A stretch of 64,000 nucleotides of DNA from Peptidiphaga gingivicola (GCF_001652275.1 NZ_LVZK01000003.1:248001-312000); one strand, 5' to 3'. Counted from the stretch's first letter, positions 19,086 to 28,213 are shown. The notes: generated from the sequence alone by a model not told the origin. Program-made: numbers and translations.

Positions 19086-20753
19086 CTAAAGGCCGCCGTC
19101 GCCGAGCATTGTGGTGAAATCGGCCAGCCCCGTGGTGTCGCCGTCGACGGTTCCGCTGATCCGGGCCTTGGCCTCGTCCCTTTGCTCCTCGGCCCCGGCC
19201 TTGTGGGATTTCTCCGCGCGCTCGGCCGTCCGGTGCTGGATGTCGCGAATGGCGGGGAACAACGCGGCGTACTCGTCGACCCAGTACCGGTACTCTTCGT
19301 GGCGTGCGGGATCGGGTTTGATCACGGCGCTGTAGTGGACCATTGCGTCGGCCGCCTCTTGGAGGTCGGCGAACCTGCCGGCGGCCAAGGCGCCCATCAT
19401 CGCCGAGCCCAGGGTCGGGGCGTCTTGAATCTCCGTGACTGTGATCTCGAGTCCGGTGACGTCGGCGTGCATTTTCAGCCATTCCGGGCTCGAGAGCGCT
19501 CCGCCGCACGCCGTGATGGCGCGGGGCTCGTAGCCGGCGGCGCGCATCGTCCGCAGATTGAGCTCGAGCCCGTAGCACGTGGCTTCCTGAATCGCGTGGT
19601 AGATGTGCTCGCGTCTGTGGCTGAGCGTCAGCCCGGTGATGGTTCCGCGCGCCTTGGCGTCGGTGTAGGGGCTGCGGTTTCCCTGGAAGTATTCGAGGAC
19701 GAGGACGCCGTCGGACCCCGGAGGGATGTCCTTGGACGCCTCGTTCAGCACTTCGTACGGGGAGGGGCCTCCGGTTTTGGCCGCCTCCACGAGGTCTTTC
19801 GCGGAGTTCTCGAGGAACCAGCGGATCACCGACCCCGTCGAGGCCTGGGAGGCCTCGATCGTGTACTGCCCCCGAACGAGGGCGGCCGTGTGCGCGCCGA
19901 ACATTCCCGCGCCGTAGAGCGGAATGGCGCTCTGGGCGAGAAGGCAGTTGCTCGAACCGGTGATGAGCGCCATGCGCCCGGGGGCGAGCACGTTCATTCC
20001 GATCATTCCCGCCTCGGCGTCGATGCCTCCTTGGGCTACGGGAGTGCCCGCGACGAGGCCTAGCTCCTCCGCAGCCTCGGGAGAGAGGGTTCCCAGCGGC
20101 TCGCCCATTGCGTTGACCTGGGAGGGCATCTTGTCCATGAGGTCGCCCACCCCCAGCCGCTCGTAAAAGTCGACCGGGAAGCCTCCGTGGTCGTTGTTGT
20201 GGTACATCTTCAGCGAGGCCGAACACAGGTTGACGGCTGGGCGCCCTGTCAGCCGCAGCCCCATCCAATCGGGGGCGTCGAGTATCCACGCGGAGCGCGC
20301 CCACACGTCAGGCTCGTTCTCCTTGAGCCACATCGCCTTGAAAACGAACCACTCGGCGGACGCCGGATCTTTGCCTTCCCCGTTGTACAGGCGCGCCCAG
20401 TGGTCGATCTCCGAGGCCCTGCCCGCCTGTTCGCTGGCGCGCACGTCGGCCCACATGATCGCGTTTCTCAAGGGCTTTCCGGCGCCGTCGAGGGCGACAA
20501 GCGTGGCCGACGTCGCGTCAAAGCCGATGCCCGCGATCTGAGCTGGGTCGATCCCAGAACGCGCCAAAGCAGCTCGGGTGGAGGCGACCAGCGCCCGCCA
20601 CCACTCGTCGACGTCCTGCTCCACCCAGCTCGGATGGGGATGAATCGCCGTCACAGGCGTGTTGTGAAAAGCAAGCGGCCTTCCACGATCATCAAAAAGT
20701 CCCACTCGGCATCCGCCCGTGCCGAGGTCGATACCCATGTAGACCTGGGTCAT
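19086..20753 (-). CDS. FGGY-family carbohydrate kinase (ribulokinase-like)
   Basis: 555 residues. N-terminal phosphate loop MGIDLGTGGCRVGLFD, catalytic-domain segments IGFDATSATLVALD and AIMWADVRASEQA, the conserved GGIDAEAGMIGMN and C-terminal ATP-domain ACGGALSSPEWLKMHADVTG. The GSSNCLLAQSA and GQYTIEASQASTGSVIRWF segments resemble pentulose kinases. GAGGAG lies 7 bases before the ATG at 20753, so the longer frame starting at 20768 is not used. Likely operon with the G1P-dehydrogenase-like gene; together they may act on a ketose or polyol, substrate unknown. Confidence 0.88.
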   Translation of the reverse strand: MTQVYMGIDLGTGGCRVGLFDDRGRPLAFHNTPVTAIHPHPSWVEQDVDEWWRALVASTRAALARSGIDPAQIAGIGFDATSATLVALDGAGKPLRNAIMWADVRASEQAGRASEIDHWARLYNGEGKDPASAEWFVFKAMWLKENEPDVWARSAWILDAPDWMGLRLTGRPAVNLCSASLKMYHNNDHGGFPVDFYERLGVGDLMDKMPSQVNAMGEPLGTLSPEAAEELGLVAGTPVAQGGIDAEAGMIGMNVLAPGRMALITGSSNCLLAQSAIPLYGAGMFGAHTAALVRGQYTIEASQASTGSVIRWFLENSAKDLVEAAKTGGPSPYEVLNEASKDIPPGSDGVLVLEYFQGNRSPYTDAKARGTITGLTLSHRREHIYHAIQEATCYGLELNLRTMRAAGYEPRAITACGGALSSPEWLKMHADVTGLEITVTEIQDAPTLGSAMMGALAAGRFADLQEAADAMVHYSAVIKPDPARHEEYRYWVDEYAALFPAIRDIQHRTAERAEKSHKAGAEEQRDEAKARISGTVDGDTTGLADFTTMLGDGGL

Positions 20754-20907
20754 AGTGTCGCTCCTCATCGATCGACTTGTACGTGCTTTCCCAGTCTTTC
20801 AAGTGTTCGCGTGGCGGTCAATTCTCCCGGCGTCGAACTCATGCGCCAGGCAGCGCACGGCCCGATGCACGAAGACGCACGTGACTCAGGTTCCGGATGC
20901 ACGCGGC

Positions 20908-21819
20908 TCAAGCCCTAGGGTGCGCCTGCGTGAAGGCCGCCCGTAGGCGTTCGGAGCTGACGTGCGTGTATCGCTGGGTGGTTCCGAGCGACGCGTGGCC
21001 GAGTATCTCCTGGACGGTGCGCAGATCCGAGCCGCCGTCCAGAAGATGCGTGGCCGCGGAATGCCGTAGATCGTGCGGCGATATGTCGGGAACCCCCGCG
21101 CTCGCTGCGAGCCGGTGGATCGTCTTGCGGAGCGTGCGCGGATCGAGCCGCCCGCCCCGCGCGCCGAGGAACAACGCCCTGTTGGGGCGCACAAGGAGCT
21201 GCGCCCTCGCCGGAAGATACGCGGTGAGTGCACGTCTGGCGGGGACGCCGAAGGGAACGATTCTTTCTTTGTCCCCTTTGCCTATGACTCGCAGCGTCGA
21301 GTCCGCGCCGAGCGAATCGACGTCCAATGAGCACAGTTCGCCGATGCGAATTCCCGAGGCGTACAGGAGTTCGACGGCGGCGTGGTCGCGAAGCGCGAGC
21401 GGATCGCCCGAGGCCGCCAGGCGCCCGGCGTGCTCCGCGAGCCGGCGAGCCTGCTCCTGATTGAGCACGCGCGGCAAAGCGTTGTCCGCGCGCGGGGCCT
21501 TGAGCCGGGCGGCGGCGTCGACGTCGGTGTGGCCCTTTCGATGCAGCCATCGACAAAACGTGCGGATTGAGGCCGAATGTCGCGCTAGGGTGGATCGCGA
21601 GCGTCCCTTCGCCTGGCTGCGGGCGAGCCATGCACGGACGTCTGCGAGTTCGAGTCCGCGCAGGTCCATGGGCTCTTCGACGTCGCCGCCTGCGATCTCC
21701 CATATGAACTCCAGGAGGGAGCGCGCCTCGCGAACGTAGGCGGCGACAGTGTTCTCCGAGAGCCCTCTGCGCAGCCTGAGCTCGCGTTCGTAGGCGTCCA
21801 GCGTTTCATCGATCCGCAC
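20908..21819 (-). CDS. xerC: Tyrosine recombinase XerC
   Basis: 303 residues, normal for XerC/D. The SAM-like N-terminal domain (YERELRLRRGLSENTVAAYV) precedes the catalytic domain. Active-site residues: Arg in YASGIRIGELCSLD, Lys in VIGKGDKERIVP, His-x2-Arg in SPHDLRHSAATHLL, His/Trp position in LGHASLGTTQRYTH with the nucleophilic Tyr. It resolves chromosome dimers at dif. Location next to dprA is typical of xerC in actinobacteria. GTG start at 21819 without an obvious ribosome-binding site. Confidence 0.93.
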   Translation of the reverse strand: MRIDETLDAYERELRLRRGLSENTVAAYVREARSLLEFIWEIAGGDVEEPMDLRGLELADVRAWLARSQAKGRSRSTLARHSASIRTFCRWLHRKGHTDVDAAARLKAPRADNALPRVLNQEQARRLAEHAGRLAASGDPLALRDHAAVELLYASGIRIGELCSLDVDSLGADSTLRVIGKGDKERIVPFGVPARRALTAYLPARAQLLVRPNRALFLGARGGRLDPRTLRKTIHRLAASAGVPDISPHDLRHSAATHLLDGGSDLRTVQEILGHASLGTTQRYTHVSSERLRAAFTQAHPRA

Positions 21820-21833
21820 ATGTCAAGGGTAAG

Positions 21834-23222
21834 TTATCGGCCTTTTCGAGCCAGCTTCCACAGCCCGGCGTTGCGCGCGGCAATTCCCTGCCTTTCGAGC
21901 CTTCCCAGCCCTGTCAGGGCCTCGGTCACGGAGACTCCGGCCACCGCCGCGATCTTTTCCGCAGGCGCCCCGCGGGAAACCGGCAGCGCCTCGCACACGC
22001 GCGACGCCAACGGATCGAGCACGTCGAGGGCGAGCTGCCTCTCGGTTTGCAATCCTCCCGGGGTCGGCGGCTCTCCCGGTCCGGGTTGCCCGCCAAGCTT
22101 CGCTTCCATTCCCATGAGTTCGAAGACCTCGCGGGTCTGCGTCACGCAGGCGGCCCCTTCTCTGAGCAGCCGGTGGCATCCAGAGGATCTGGGGGAAGTG
22201 ACCGGGCCCGGGAACGCTCCGACGGGGCGTCCGATCGACATGGCGTGGTGGGCCGTGGATATCGCCCCGGATCGAAAGGGCGCTTCGACGACGACTACGG
22301 CTCGCGAGAGCGCCGCAATAATCCGATTGCGGGAAAGGAAACGATGCTTGTGCGGGGCGGCCCCCGGCGGCGCCTCGGAGCATACTGCCCCTCCGCGCCG
22401 CAGAATCTCAAGGTATAGGTCAGCGTGGGAGGCCGGATAGTACCTGTCGACGCCGCAGGCGGAAACGGCGACTGTGTATCCGTCGGCGGCGAGCGCGCCC
22501 CTGTGAGCGGCGACGTCGATGCCGAACGCCCCTCCCGAAACGACGTTGACGCCCGAATCGGCAAGCTCGTATGCGACGTCAGTCGCGATTTTCACGCCGT
22601 ACGGGGAGGAATCCCGCGATCCGACGACGGCCGCGCCCGCCCTGGCGAGCACCTTGCCGTCGCCTCGGAACCACAGGCCGAGCGGCCGGGTGTCGCCTAG
22701 ATCGTCGAGGGCGGCGGGCCACAGCGGATCGCCTGGCATGACGAAGCCCATGGCGCCGTCCGATTCGGCGACGTCCGGGCCGAGGGCGGCAAGCCGCGTC
22801 TTCCATCGGGCCTTGGCTTTCGCCAAGCCGCGCCCTGCGCCGCCCCCGAGCCCGGCGACGGTCCAATGCTCGGCGAAGCCCCCGAGCCCGGCGACGCTTC
22901 CGGACTCAACGCCTTTTCCTGCTTGCGCAACGTTTCCGGATTCAGCAATGTCTTCTTCTGCGACCCATTCGAGCGCCCGTACGTAGCCCATCTGCCGGAC
23001 GAGCGCCACAGCGTACGCGTCCTCCCCCTCCGCGATTCGCGTCCAAGCCATTGCGGCTGCGCGCTCCTCGTGTCCGCCCGGCAGCTCATTTCCGCACTGC
23101 CCCTCCATTCGGTTCGGATCCTCGCCTTGGCCGCGGCAAACCTCTTCGTCGCCGCAGGCTTTTCCGCCGCGGCCCGGCTTCCCGTCCAGCTCTGCATTTC
23201 CGCCGCGGTCAGTGCGTGCCAT
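21834..23222 (-). CDS. dprA: DNA-processing protein DprA
   Basis: 462 residues. Rossmann-fold core: VVGSRDSSPYGVKIATD, SGGAFGIDVAAHRGAL, ACGVDRYYPASHADLY, SEAPPGAAPHKHRFLSRNRIIAALS and the DprA winged-helix C-terminus (EKIAAVAGVSVTEALTGLGRLE). It loads RecA on incoming ssDNA in transformation. A 57-residue N-terminal stretch is low-complexity; the ATG at 23051 (MAWTRIAEGED) is an alternative start. The 23222 start overlaps comM by 14 bases and has AAGGAA upstream. Confidence 0.93.
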   Translation of the reverse strand: MARTDRGGNAELDGKPGRGGKACGDEEVCRGQGEDPNRMEGQCGNELPGGHEERAAAMAWTRIAEGEDAYAVALVRQMGYVRALEWVAEEDIAESGNVAQAGKGVESGSVAGLGGFAEHWTVAGLGGGAGRGLAKAKARWKTRLAALGPDVAESDGAMGFVMPGDPLWPAALDDLGDTRPLGLWFRGDGKVLARAGAAVVGSRDSSPYGVKIATDVAYELADSGVNVVSGGAFGIDVAAHRGALAADGYTVAVSACGVDRYYPASHADLYLEILRRGGAVCSEAPPGAAPHKHRFLSRNRIIAALSRAVVVVEAPFRSGAISTAHHAMSIGRPVGAFPGPVTSPRSSGCHRLLREGAACVTQTREVFELMGMEAKLGGQPGPGEPPTPGGLQTERQLALDVLDPLASRVCEALPVSRGAPAEKIAAVAGVSVTEALTGLGRLERQGIAARNAGLWKLARKGR

Positions 23223-24729
23223 GGAAGCCGTTCCTTTCTCTCAGGGTGAAAGCGCAATCGACGTCGTCGCGCGAAGGGGAGGACCTGCCCGAAAGGTCGG
23301 CCAGGGTCCAAGAAATCCGCAAGATCTTGTCGACAGCCCGCATCGACGTCTCCCCCGAAGCGAGCATGGAATCCAGCTCCCTTGCGCTTTCCCTGGAAAG
23401 CGGGGTGTTTCGCCGCAGCCACGAGCCGCTCACTTGGGCATTGGCGGTCCACGGGGTCGAACGAAGCCGGGCCCGCTGGCGCAAGCGGGCTTCGGCCACC
23501 CGCTCGGCGACGACGGCGCTCGGCTCACCCGCGCCGGCCTCCGCCAAATCGGCCCGAGAAAGCCTCGGGGCAACGACGTTGATGTCGAAGCGATCGAGTA
23601 TCGGCCCTCCGATTCGGCGGAAATAGTCGCGGCGGTCCCGCACGGAACAGGTGCATTTGCCCGGCGCATCCAGGTAGTTGCCGCATTTGCACGGGTTGGC
23701 GGCCCCGATCAGCTGAAAACGAGCCGGATAGGTGACGACGGCCCGTGCCCGATGGATCTCGATCCTTCCGGTTTCCATGGGCTCCCTCAGGGTTTGGAGG
23801 CTGTGGGTGGAAAACTCGGGCATTTCGTCGAGGAAAAGCACGCCGCGATGGGCCCGGGAGGCGGCCCCCGGCTTTGGGATCGCCCCTCCGCCGATGAGCG
23901 CGGCTGCGCTGCTCGAATGGTGGGGGCTGGAAAAGGGAGGGGTGTAGCTCAACCGCCCGTCGAACTCCCCTGCGGCCGAAGCTATCGCGGCGACCTCGAC
24001 GGCCTCGTGCATGTCGAGTCTCGGCAGGATGCCGGGCAAACGCGCGGCGAGCATCGACTTTCCGACACCGGGCGCCCCTGTCACGAGCATGTGGTGCCCG
24101 CCCGCGGCGGCGACTTCGAGCGCATGGCGAGCCTGGGCTTGCCCGCGGACGTCCGCAAGGTCGGGGCAGGCAGGCGGGGCCTCCGTTTCGTCCATGCCCG
24201 GCGGCGAGGGCGCATCGGGAACCGGACCGCACGGGATCCTCATGGCTTCCGCGAGCTGGGCGAGGTGGAACACCTCCTTGACCCTGACCCCCGCCAGTTC
24301 CGCCTCTTTCCCGCATCCGGGGGGCACGGCCATTGCGGCGCCCTCGTCTGCCGCGGCCAAAGCCGCCGGCAGTATTCCGCGCACGGCGCGCACCGACCCG
24401 TCCAGGCCGAGCTCGCCCATGACGTACCGTTGCCCAATCTCGCGGCCGCCCATCGCCCCGAGGATCGCCACCGCTATACCGAGGTCGAATGCCGTGCCGC
24501 TTTTCGGCGTGTCCGCAGGCGAAAGGTTGATCGTCAGGCGCGCTTGAGGGAAGCCGATTCCAGCCGAGGCGAAGGCGGCTCGAATCCGTTCGCGAGATTC
24601 GGACACCGCGGCGTCGGGAAGCCCGACGATCGTGACTGCGGGAAGGCCGTGGAGAAGCACGGCCTCAATCCGCACCGGCCTTCCTTCGATTCCGACGACG
24701 GCCATGGTGTGCGCCGTTCCAACCCTCAC
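23209..24729 (-). CDS. comM: YifB/ComM-type Mg-chelatase-like AAA+ ATPase
   Basis: 506 residues. N-terminal Lon-protease-like domain: LPAVTIVGLPDAAVSESRER, LTINLSPADTPKSGTAFDL, GELGLDGSVRAVRGILPAAL. AAA+ domain: Walker A VTGAPGVGKSMLA, Walker B RGVLFLDEMPEF, sensor and zinc-like cysteines in GAANPCKCGNY..GKCTCS. ComM is a helicase promoting branch migration in natural transformation. The GTG at 24729 overlaps the yraN stop as GTGA and gives the expected N-terminus; the frame upstream is shadow. Confidence 0.93.
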   Translation of the reverse strand: MRVGTAHTMAVVGIEGRPVRIEAVLLHGLPAVTIVGLPDAAVSESRERIRAAFASAGIGFPQARLTINLSPADTPKSGTAFDLGIAVAILGAMGGREIGQRYVMGELGLDGSVRAVRGILPAALAAADEGAAMAVPPGCGKEAELAGVRVKEVFHLAQLAEAMRIPCGPVPDAPSPPGMDETEAPPACPDLADVRGQAQARHALEVAAAGGHHMLVTGAPGVGKSMLAARLPGILPRLDMHEAVEVAAIASAAGEFDGRLSYTPPFSSPHHSSSAAALIGGGAIPKPGAASRAHRGVLFLDEMPEFSTHSLQTLREPMETGRIEIHRARAVVTYPARFQLIGAANPCKCGNYLDAPGKCTCSVRDRRDYFRRIGGPILDRFDINVVAPRLSRADLAEAGAGEPSAVVAERVAEARLRQRARLRSTPWTANAQVSGSWLRRNTPLSRESARELDSMLASGETSMRAVDKILRISWTLADLSGRSSPSRDDVDCAFTLRERNGFHGTH

Positions 24730-25142
24730 GAGATGTCCCGCAGATGCCGAATCAGCCACGACCCGTCGTTTTCGACCGTGATCGCCACGAGGTCGAGGCA
24801 AACCCGCTCACAGCGCGTCCCGGTCTCCTGCAGCCACATGCCTGTGAGCTTCCTCAGCCTGGCCAGCTTTGCCCGGGAAATCGCCTCGACCGGCCCGACG
24901 CTCACTTCGGCGTTGCGGGTTTTCACCTCCACCGCGACGACGGCTCTCCTCTGCGGGCAGGCGGTGACGAGGTCGAGCTCGCCTGCACGGCGCCTCCAGT
25001 TGCGCGCTAAAACGACGTAGCCGTATGCCTGAAGGTACCTCGCGGCGAGCTCCTCGCCCCATTTTCCGAGTTCCTGGTTCCCGAGAGGCTCCGGCATCTC
25101 CGGAGCGACGAAATCCACCGTCGCGCTCATACTCGTATCCAT
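24726..25142 (-). CDS. YraN family (UPF0102) endonuclease-like protein
   Basis: 138 residues. Typical segments GKWGEELAARYLQAYGYVVLARNWRR, GELDLV and VVAVEVKTR form the Holliday-junction-resolvase-like acid motif (E-x-D ... E-V-K). No confirmed activity for the family. Part of the yraN-comM-dprA-xerC run. Confidence 0.93.
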   Translation of the reverse strand: MDTSMSATVDFVAPEMPEPLGNQELGKWGEELAARYLQAYGYVVLARNWRRRAGELDLVTACPQRRAVVAVEVKTRNAEVSVGPVEAISRAKLARLRKLTGMWLQETGTRCERVCLDLVAITVENDGSWLIRHLRDIS

Positions 25143-25205
25143 GGGCCCAGTCTCGCCGAAGGCGGCTGTGCGCCGCTCAGCTGTCAGACGATCTGTGGAT
25201 GCGGG

Positions 25206-26054
25206 CTACGCCATCCCCGCCTGTGGACCAGTGCGCTCACCAACAATGGCGACGCACGGGGAACAGTCCAATTGCAGACCCACCTTCAGACGCTGCGTCG
25301 GCACAAATGCAATGTCCGCCAAATGCAATGTCCGCCAAATGCAATGTCCGCCAAATGCAACGTCCGCCAAATGCGACGTCCGCATCGGAGACGACTGCTC
25401 TCTAGCTGGGCCGCCGCCCCTTTGGCGAAGCCGCCTCGCCCGGACGACGACGTCGCGCATCTCCACAGCGCTCCCGTCGCGGGCGGTCGCCGTCCGCACG
25501 TTCTGGCGCGCCGTCTCGATCGTCCAATCGCCGCCGTCGAAAAGCCCGGCGACGTGCTCCAAGGAGACGGTCGTCCCCTCGGGGGCCTCGTCTCCAGACA
25601 TCACGCCGGATCCGTGCAAGTGCCCGACGACGAGCAGCGTGCCGCCGGGGGCGACCCACCGGGAAATCCTCCGGTAAAAGTCGATCTGGCTGCCCGGCGG
25701 GTGGGCGTACGAGGTCATGACAAGATCCCAGCGTTCGCCGGGCTCCCAAGCCATGAGGTCCGCTTCGACCCACCGCACCGCCGATCCCAGCCCGGCGGCC
25801 TCCGCCCGTCTACGCGCCTTGGCGAGGGCGGTGGGGCTTATGTCGGCGCCGGTGACGTCCCACCCTTGCTCTGCGAGCCAAACGGCTTCGGCCCCGGCGC
25901 CGCATCCGACGTCGAGCGCGGTCCCGCGCCCCAAACCGCTCGTCTCGGCAACGACGTACGGGTTCGCAGCCTCGCCGAGAGCGTGCTCGCCGAGGCTCTG
26001 CCAATGCTCTTCCCAGTAGCGGCCATCCAGCGGCCGGTTCTCGCAGGGGCTCAA
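25206..26054 (-). CDS. Class I SAM-dependent methyltransferase with aberrant C-terminus
   Basis: 282 residues. SAM motif I is ALDVGCGAGAEAVWLAEQGW, followed by DVTGADIS and VEADLMAW; this resembles the TehB/thiopurine-methyltransferase-like group. The recognisable domain ends near residue 215 (VEMRDVVVRARRLRQRGGG). The remaining ~65 residues are encoded largely by the 16-bp tandem repeat at 25310-25388 and look like read-through. Start TTG at 26054 has GGAG 8 bases upstream. It interrupts the usual yraN-DUF2469 linkage. Confidence 0.75.
   Translation of the reverse strand: MSPCENRPLDGRYWEEHWQSLGEHALGEAANPYVVAETSGLGRGTALDVGCGAGAEAVWLAEQGWDVTGADISPTALAKARRRAEAAGLGSAVRWVEADLMAWEPGERWDLVMTSYAHPPGSQIDFYRRISRWVAPGGTLLVVGHLHGSGVMSGDEAPEGTTVSLEHVAGLFDGGDWTIETARQNVRTATARDGSAVEMRDVVVRARRLRQRGGGPAREQSSPMRTSHLADVAFGGHCIWRTLHLADIAFVPTQRLKVGLQLDCSPCVAIVGERTGPQAGMA
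25310..25388. repeat. 16-bp tandem repeat, 4 copies plus a degenerate fifth
   Basis: CAATGTCCGCCAAATG repeats exactly at 25310, 25326 and 25342, with one change (CAACGTCCGCCAAATG) at 25358, and a degraded CGACGTCCGCATCGG at 25374. A half unit CACAAATG precedes. The unit is not a multiple of three, so copy-number change would shift the methyltransferase frame. Confidence 0.9.
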
Positions 26055-26230
26055 ATCGTCGTCTCCATCATCGCTCCTTGCCGCACGCCAGCCGACACTC
26101 TGCCATTCTCAAACGTCACAACCGTCGCCCGCGAACTGACGTCCTGCCGCCCGCGAAATTAGCGCAGACGGCGCAACCCGCCGCCGCCCGCGAATCGTGC
26201 GGCAAACCCGCGGGCCGCCCGTGCGTCAAG

Positions 26231-26257
26231 CCTGCCGCGCGTCACCCGTGCGGCAGG
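26231..26257 (-). terminator. Hairpin overlapping the DUF2469 stop codon
   Basis: CCTGCCGC and GCGGCAGG form a perfect 8-bp stem with the stop codon of DUF2469 in the loop region. No U-tract follows. It may terminate or stabilise the lepB-rnhB-DUF2469 mRNA. Confidence 0.4.
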
Positions 26258-26559
26258 TCTAGCTCGCGGGTGATGTCGGCCTTGTTGAGCTCTTCGACGT
26301 TGACGTCCTTGAAGGTCACGATGCGCACGGATCGGATGAAGCGGCTCGTGCGGTAGATGTCCCACACCCACGCGTCGGAAAGGTTGACTTCGAAGAACAC
26401 TTCCCCGCCGGAGGACGCGCGCACGCGCACATCGACGTCGTTGGCGAGGTAGAAGCGGCGCTCGGTCTCTACGACGTACCGGAAGATGTTGATGACGTCG
26501 CGGTATTCACGGTAGAGCGCGAGCTCGGCGTCGGCCTCGTAGTTCTCGATCTCGCTCAT
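26242..26559 (-). CDS. DUF2469 family protein
   Basis: 105 residues, the normal size of this actinobacteria-specific family: EIENYEADAELALYREYRDV, RRFYLANDVDVRVR, FEVNLSDAWVWDIYR and VRIVTFKDVNVEELNK. Function unknown. Its ATG overlaps the rnhB stop (ATGA), the conserved arrangement in actinobacteria. Confidence 0.95.
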   Translation of the reverse strand: MSEIENYEADAELALYREYRDVINIFRYVVETERRFYLANDVDVRVRASSGGEVFFEVNLSDAWVWDIYRTSRFIRSVRIVTFKDVNVEELNKADITRELDLPHG

Positions 26560-27371
26560 CGGTGTCCTTCCCTCACGCCGGGCAGATGCCACGACTTCCT
26601 GTGATGGTCGCTCGGTCCGAGCCTTGCCAACCCCTCGATGTGAGAAGGGCTCGCGTAGCCTTTGTTCCTCGCCCAATCGTAGCCCGGAAAACACCCGTCG
26701 AGAACGACCATAAGTCCGTCGCGTTCCACCTTTGCGGCGACCGACGCCGCGGCGATCACGGCGCACCTTGCGTCGCCCTTCACTTCCATCCGGACCGGGA
26801 TCTGCGGGAGGAGAGGATCGACGTCGAACAGCGAATCCTCGGCCCACCAATTGTGTTTGCCGTCGAGCAGCACGGCCGACGGCGTCGCCGACAGTCCGTT
26901 CAGCGCCTCCTTGGCGGCGTGGCGCAGCGCGGCGACGATCCCGACGTCGTCGATGACGTCCGGCCCCGCATGCCCGACGGCGACGTCCACCGCCCATTCC
27001 CTCACCAGGGGCGCCATGCGTTCGCGCGCAGCCGGGCTCATTGCCTTGGAGTCCCGCAGCCCCTCGGGGAAATCGCCTGTGGAGGCGTCGATGAGCGCGA
27101 TTCCGACGCTCACGGGTCCCGCGAGGGATCCCCGCCCCACCTCGTCGACTCCGGCTATCAATGCGCCAGGCGGCAGGGAGCGGAGGGCATCGATTTCGAT
27201 CTCTCGGCTCGGCGCACGCCCGTCCGCCGGTTTCCGCAAACACCCGCCTGTCCGCTTTTGCGGAGGCTCGTCCGTGCCTTTCCGCGCGCGGCTGTCTGTT
27301 CGCGCACGCCCGCCTTCGGACGCAGATTCGCCTTCTCTTTTGGGCCCGCCTCCGCCGGTCCGGCCAGTCAC
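26556..27371 (-). CDS. rnhB: Ribonuclease HII
   Basis: 271 residues with the GTG start at 27371, which overlaps the lepB stop as GTGA. Catalytic acids: Asp-Glu in AGVDEVGRGSLAGPV, Asp in VLLDGKHNW, and Asp in VKGDARCAVIAAASVAAKVERD. It removes ribonucleotides from DNA. About 65 residues precede the catalytic core, Arg/Gly-rich and unlike the family, so translation may start further in, but no better-supported start is visible. Confidence 0.9.
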   Translation of the reverse strand: MTGRTGGGGPKREGESASEGGRARTDSRARKGTDEPPQKRTGGCLRKPADGRAPSREIEIDALRSLPPGALIAGVDEVGRGSLAGPVSVGIALIDASTGDFPEGLRDSKAMSPAARERMAPLVREWAVDVAVGHAGPDVIDDVGIVAALRHAAKEALNGLSATPSAVLLDGKHNWWAEDSLFDVDPLLPQIPVRMEVKGDARCAVIAAASVAAKVERDGLMVVLDGCFPGYDWARNKGYASPSHIEGLARLGPSDHHRKSWHLPGVREGHR

Positions 27372-28213
27372 GGGACGCCTGCGAAGACTTTCGATGCGTC
27401 GTCTATGGACCCGAACCTCGAGAACGGGTAGAAGATCGCCCACGCCCGTCCGGCCACGTTGTCGACGGGAACGAAGCCTCCGTTCCTTTCGCCGATGTGG
27501 TAGCGCGAATCTCGCGAGTTGGAGCGGTTGTCGCCCATCACCCAGAGTTTGCCCTTGGGAACGGTCACATCGAAGGAGATCTCCGACGGGTTCACGCCGG
27601 GTTTGAGGTACGTCTCGGTGATTTCCTTGCCGTTCACGCGCAGCTTGCCCGCGGCGGTGCAGCATGCGACCCTGTCGCCGCCGACTCCGATGACTCGCTT
27701 GACCAGGTGCTTGCCCGCGTCTTCGGGCAGCAGGCCCACGGTCTGCAGGCTTTTGCTCAGTGCGCGCCTCCAAGCCGGGGATTTATCGACGCTGGGAGGA
27801 AGCCAGTTCCCGGGGTCGACGAAGACGACGATGTCTCCCCTGTGAATCTCGTCGGCGGTGTCCGCCATTCTGTTGACCGCGATGCGGTCGTTTGGCCTGA
27901 GGGTGTTTTCCATCGAGCCGGACGGCACGTAAAAGGCCTGCATGAAGAACGTTTTGACGATAACCGACACCAGAAGGGCGACGGCGACGATGGAGAGCGT
28001 CTCCAGGAGCGCGCGAATGCCGGACCTGCGTTTTTCCCCTTCTTCCAGCTCGCGGTCGTCGTCGGCGTCCAGTTTGCGGTCGTCGTCGGCATCGCCGGCG
28101 TCTTCGGATTCGGCTGCGTCGTCCGACGCGCTCTTCGGATCCTCGTCCAGCTTTTCCGGCAAGTACGACGGCGGCATCTCCTCCGCAACCTCAGACTGCC
28201 TTTGATCGTCCAT
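27368..28213 (-). CDS. lepB: Signal peptidase I
   Basis: 281 residues. An acidic cytosolic N-terminus (many Asp/Glu, ~60 residues) precedes the membrane anchor LSIVAVALLVSVIVKTFF. Catalytic Ser in FYVPSGSMENTL, Lys in LVKRVIGVGGDRV, and the C-terminal box MGDNRSNSRDSRYHIG. It cleaves signal peptides outside the membrane. ATG at 28213 has GGGGAG upstream. Confidence 0.95.
   Translation of the reverse strand: MDDQRQSEVAEEMPPSYLPEKLDEDPKSASDDAAESEDAGDADDDRKLDADDDRELEEGEKRRSGIRALLETLSIVAVALLVSVIVKTFFMQAFYVPSGSMENTLRPNDRIAVNRMADTADEIHRGDIVVFVDPGNWLPPSVDKSPAWRRALSKSLQTVGLLPEDAGKHLVKRVIGVGGDRVACCTAAGKLRVNGKEITETYLKPGVNPSEISFDVTVPKGKLWVMGDNRSNSRDSRYHIGERNGGFVPVDNVAGRAWAIFYPFSRFGSIDDASKVFAGVP

Noticed and set aside
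18159-20063. 634-codon plus-strand open frame
   Set aside because: Antisense to the G1P-dehydrogenase-like and FGGY kinase genes; no recognisable protein.
20754-20907. tRNA gene between the kinase and xerC
   Set aside because: No cloverleaf, anticodon stem or TTCGANNC-type T-loop could be assembled.
23212-25020. 602-codon plus-strand open frame
   Set aside because: Antisense shadow of comM and yraN.
25310-25388. Possible CRISPR array
   Set aside because: The 16-bp units touch each other without spacers, so it is a simple tandem repeat.
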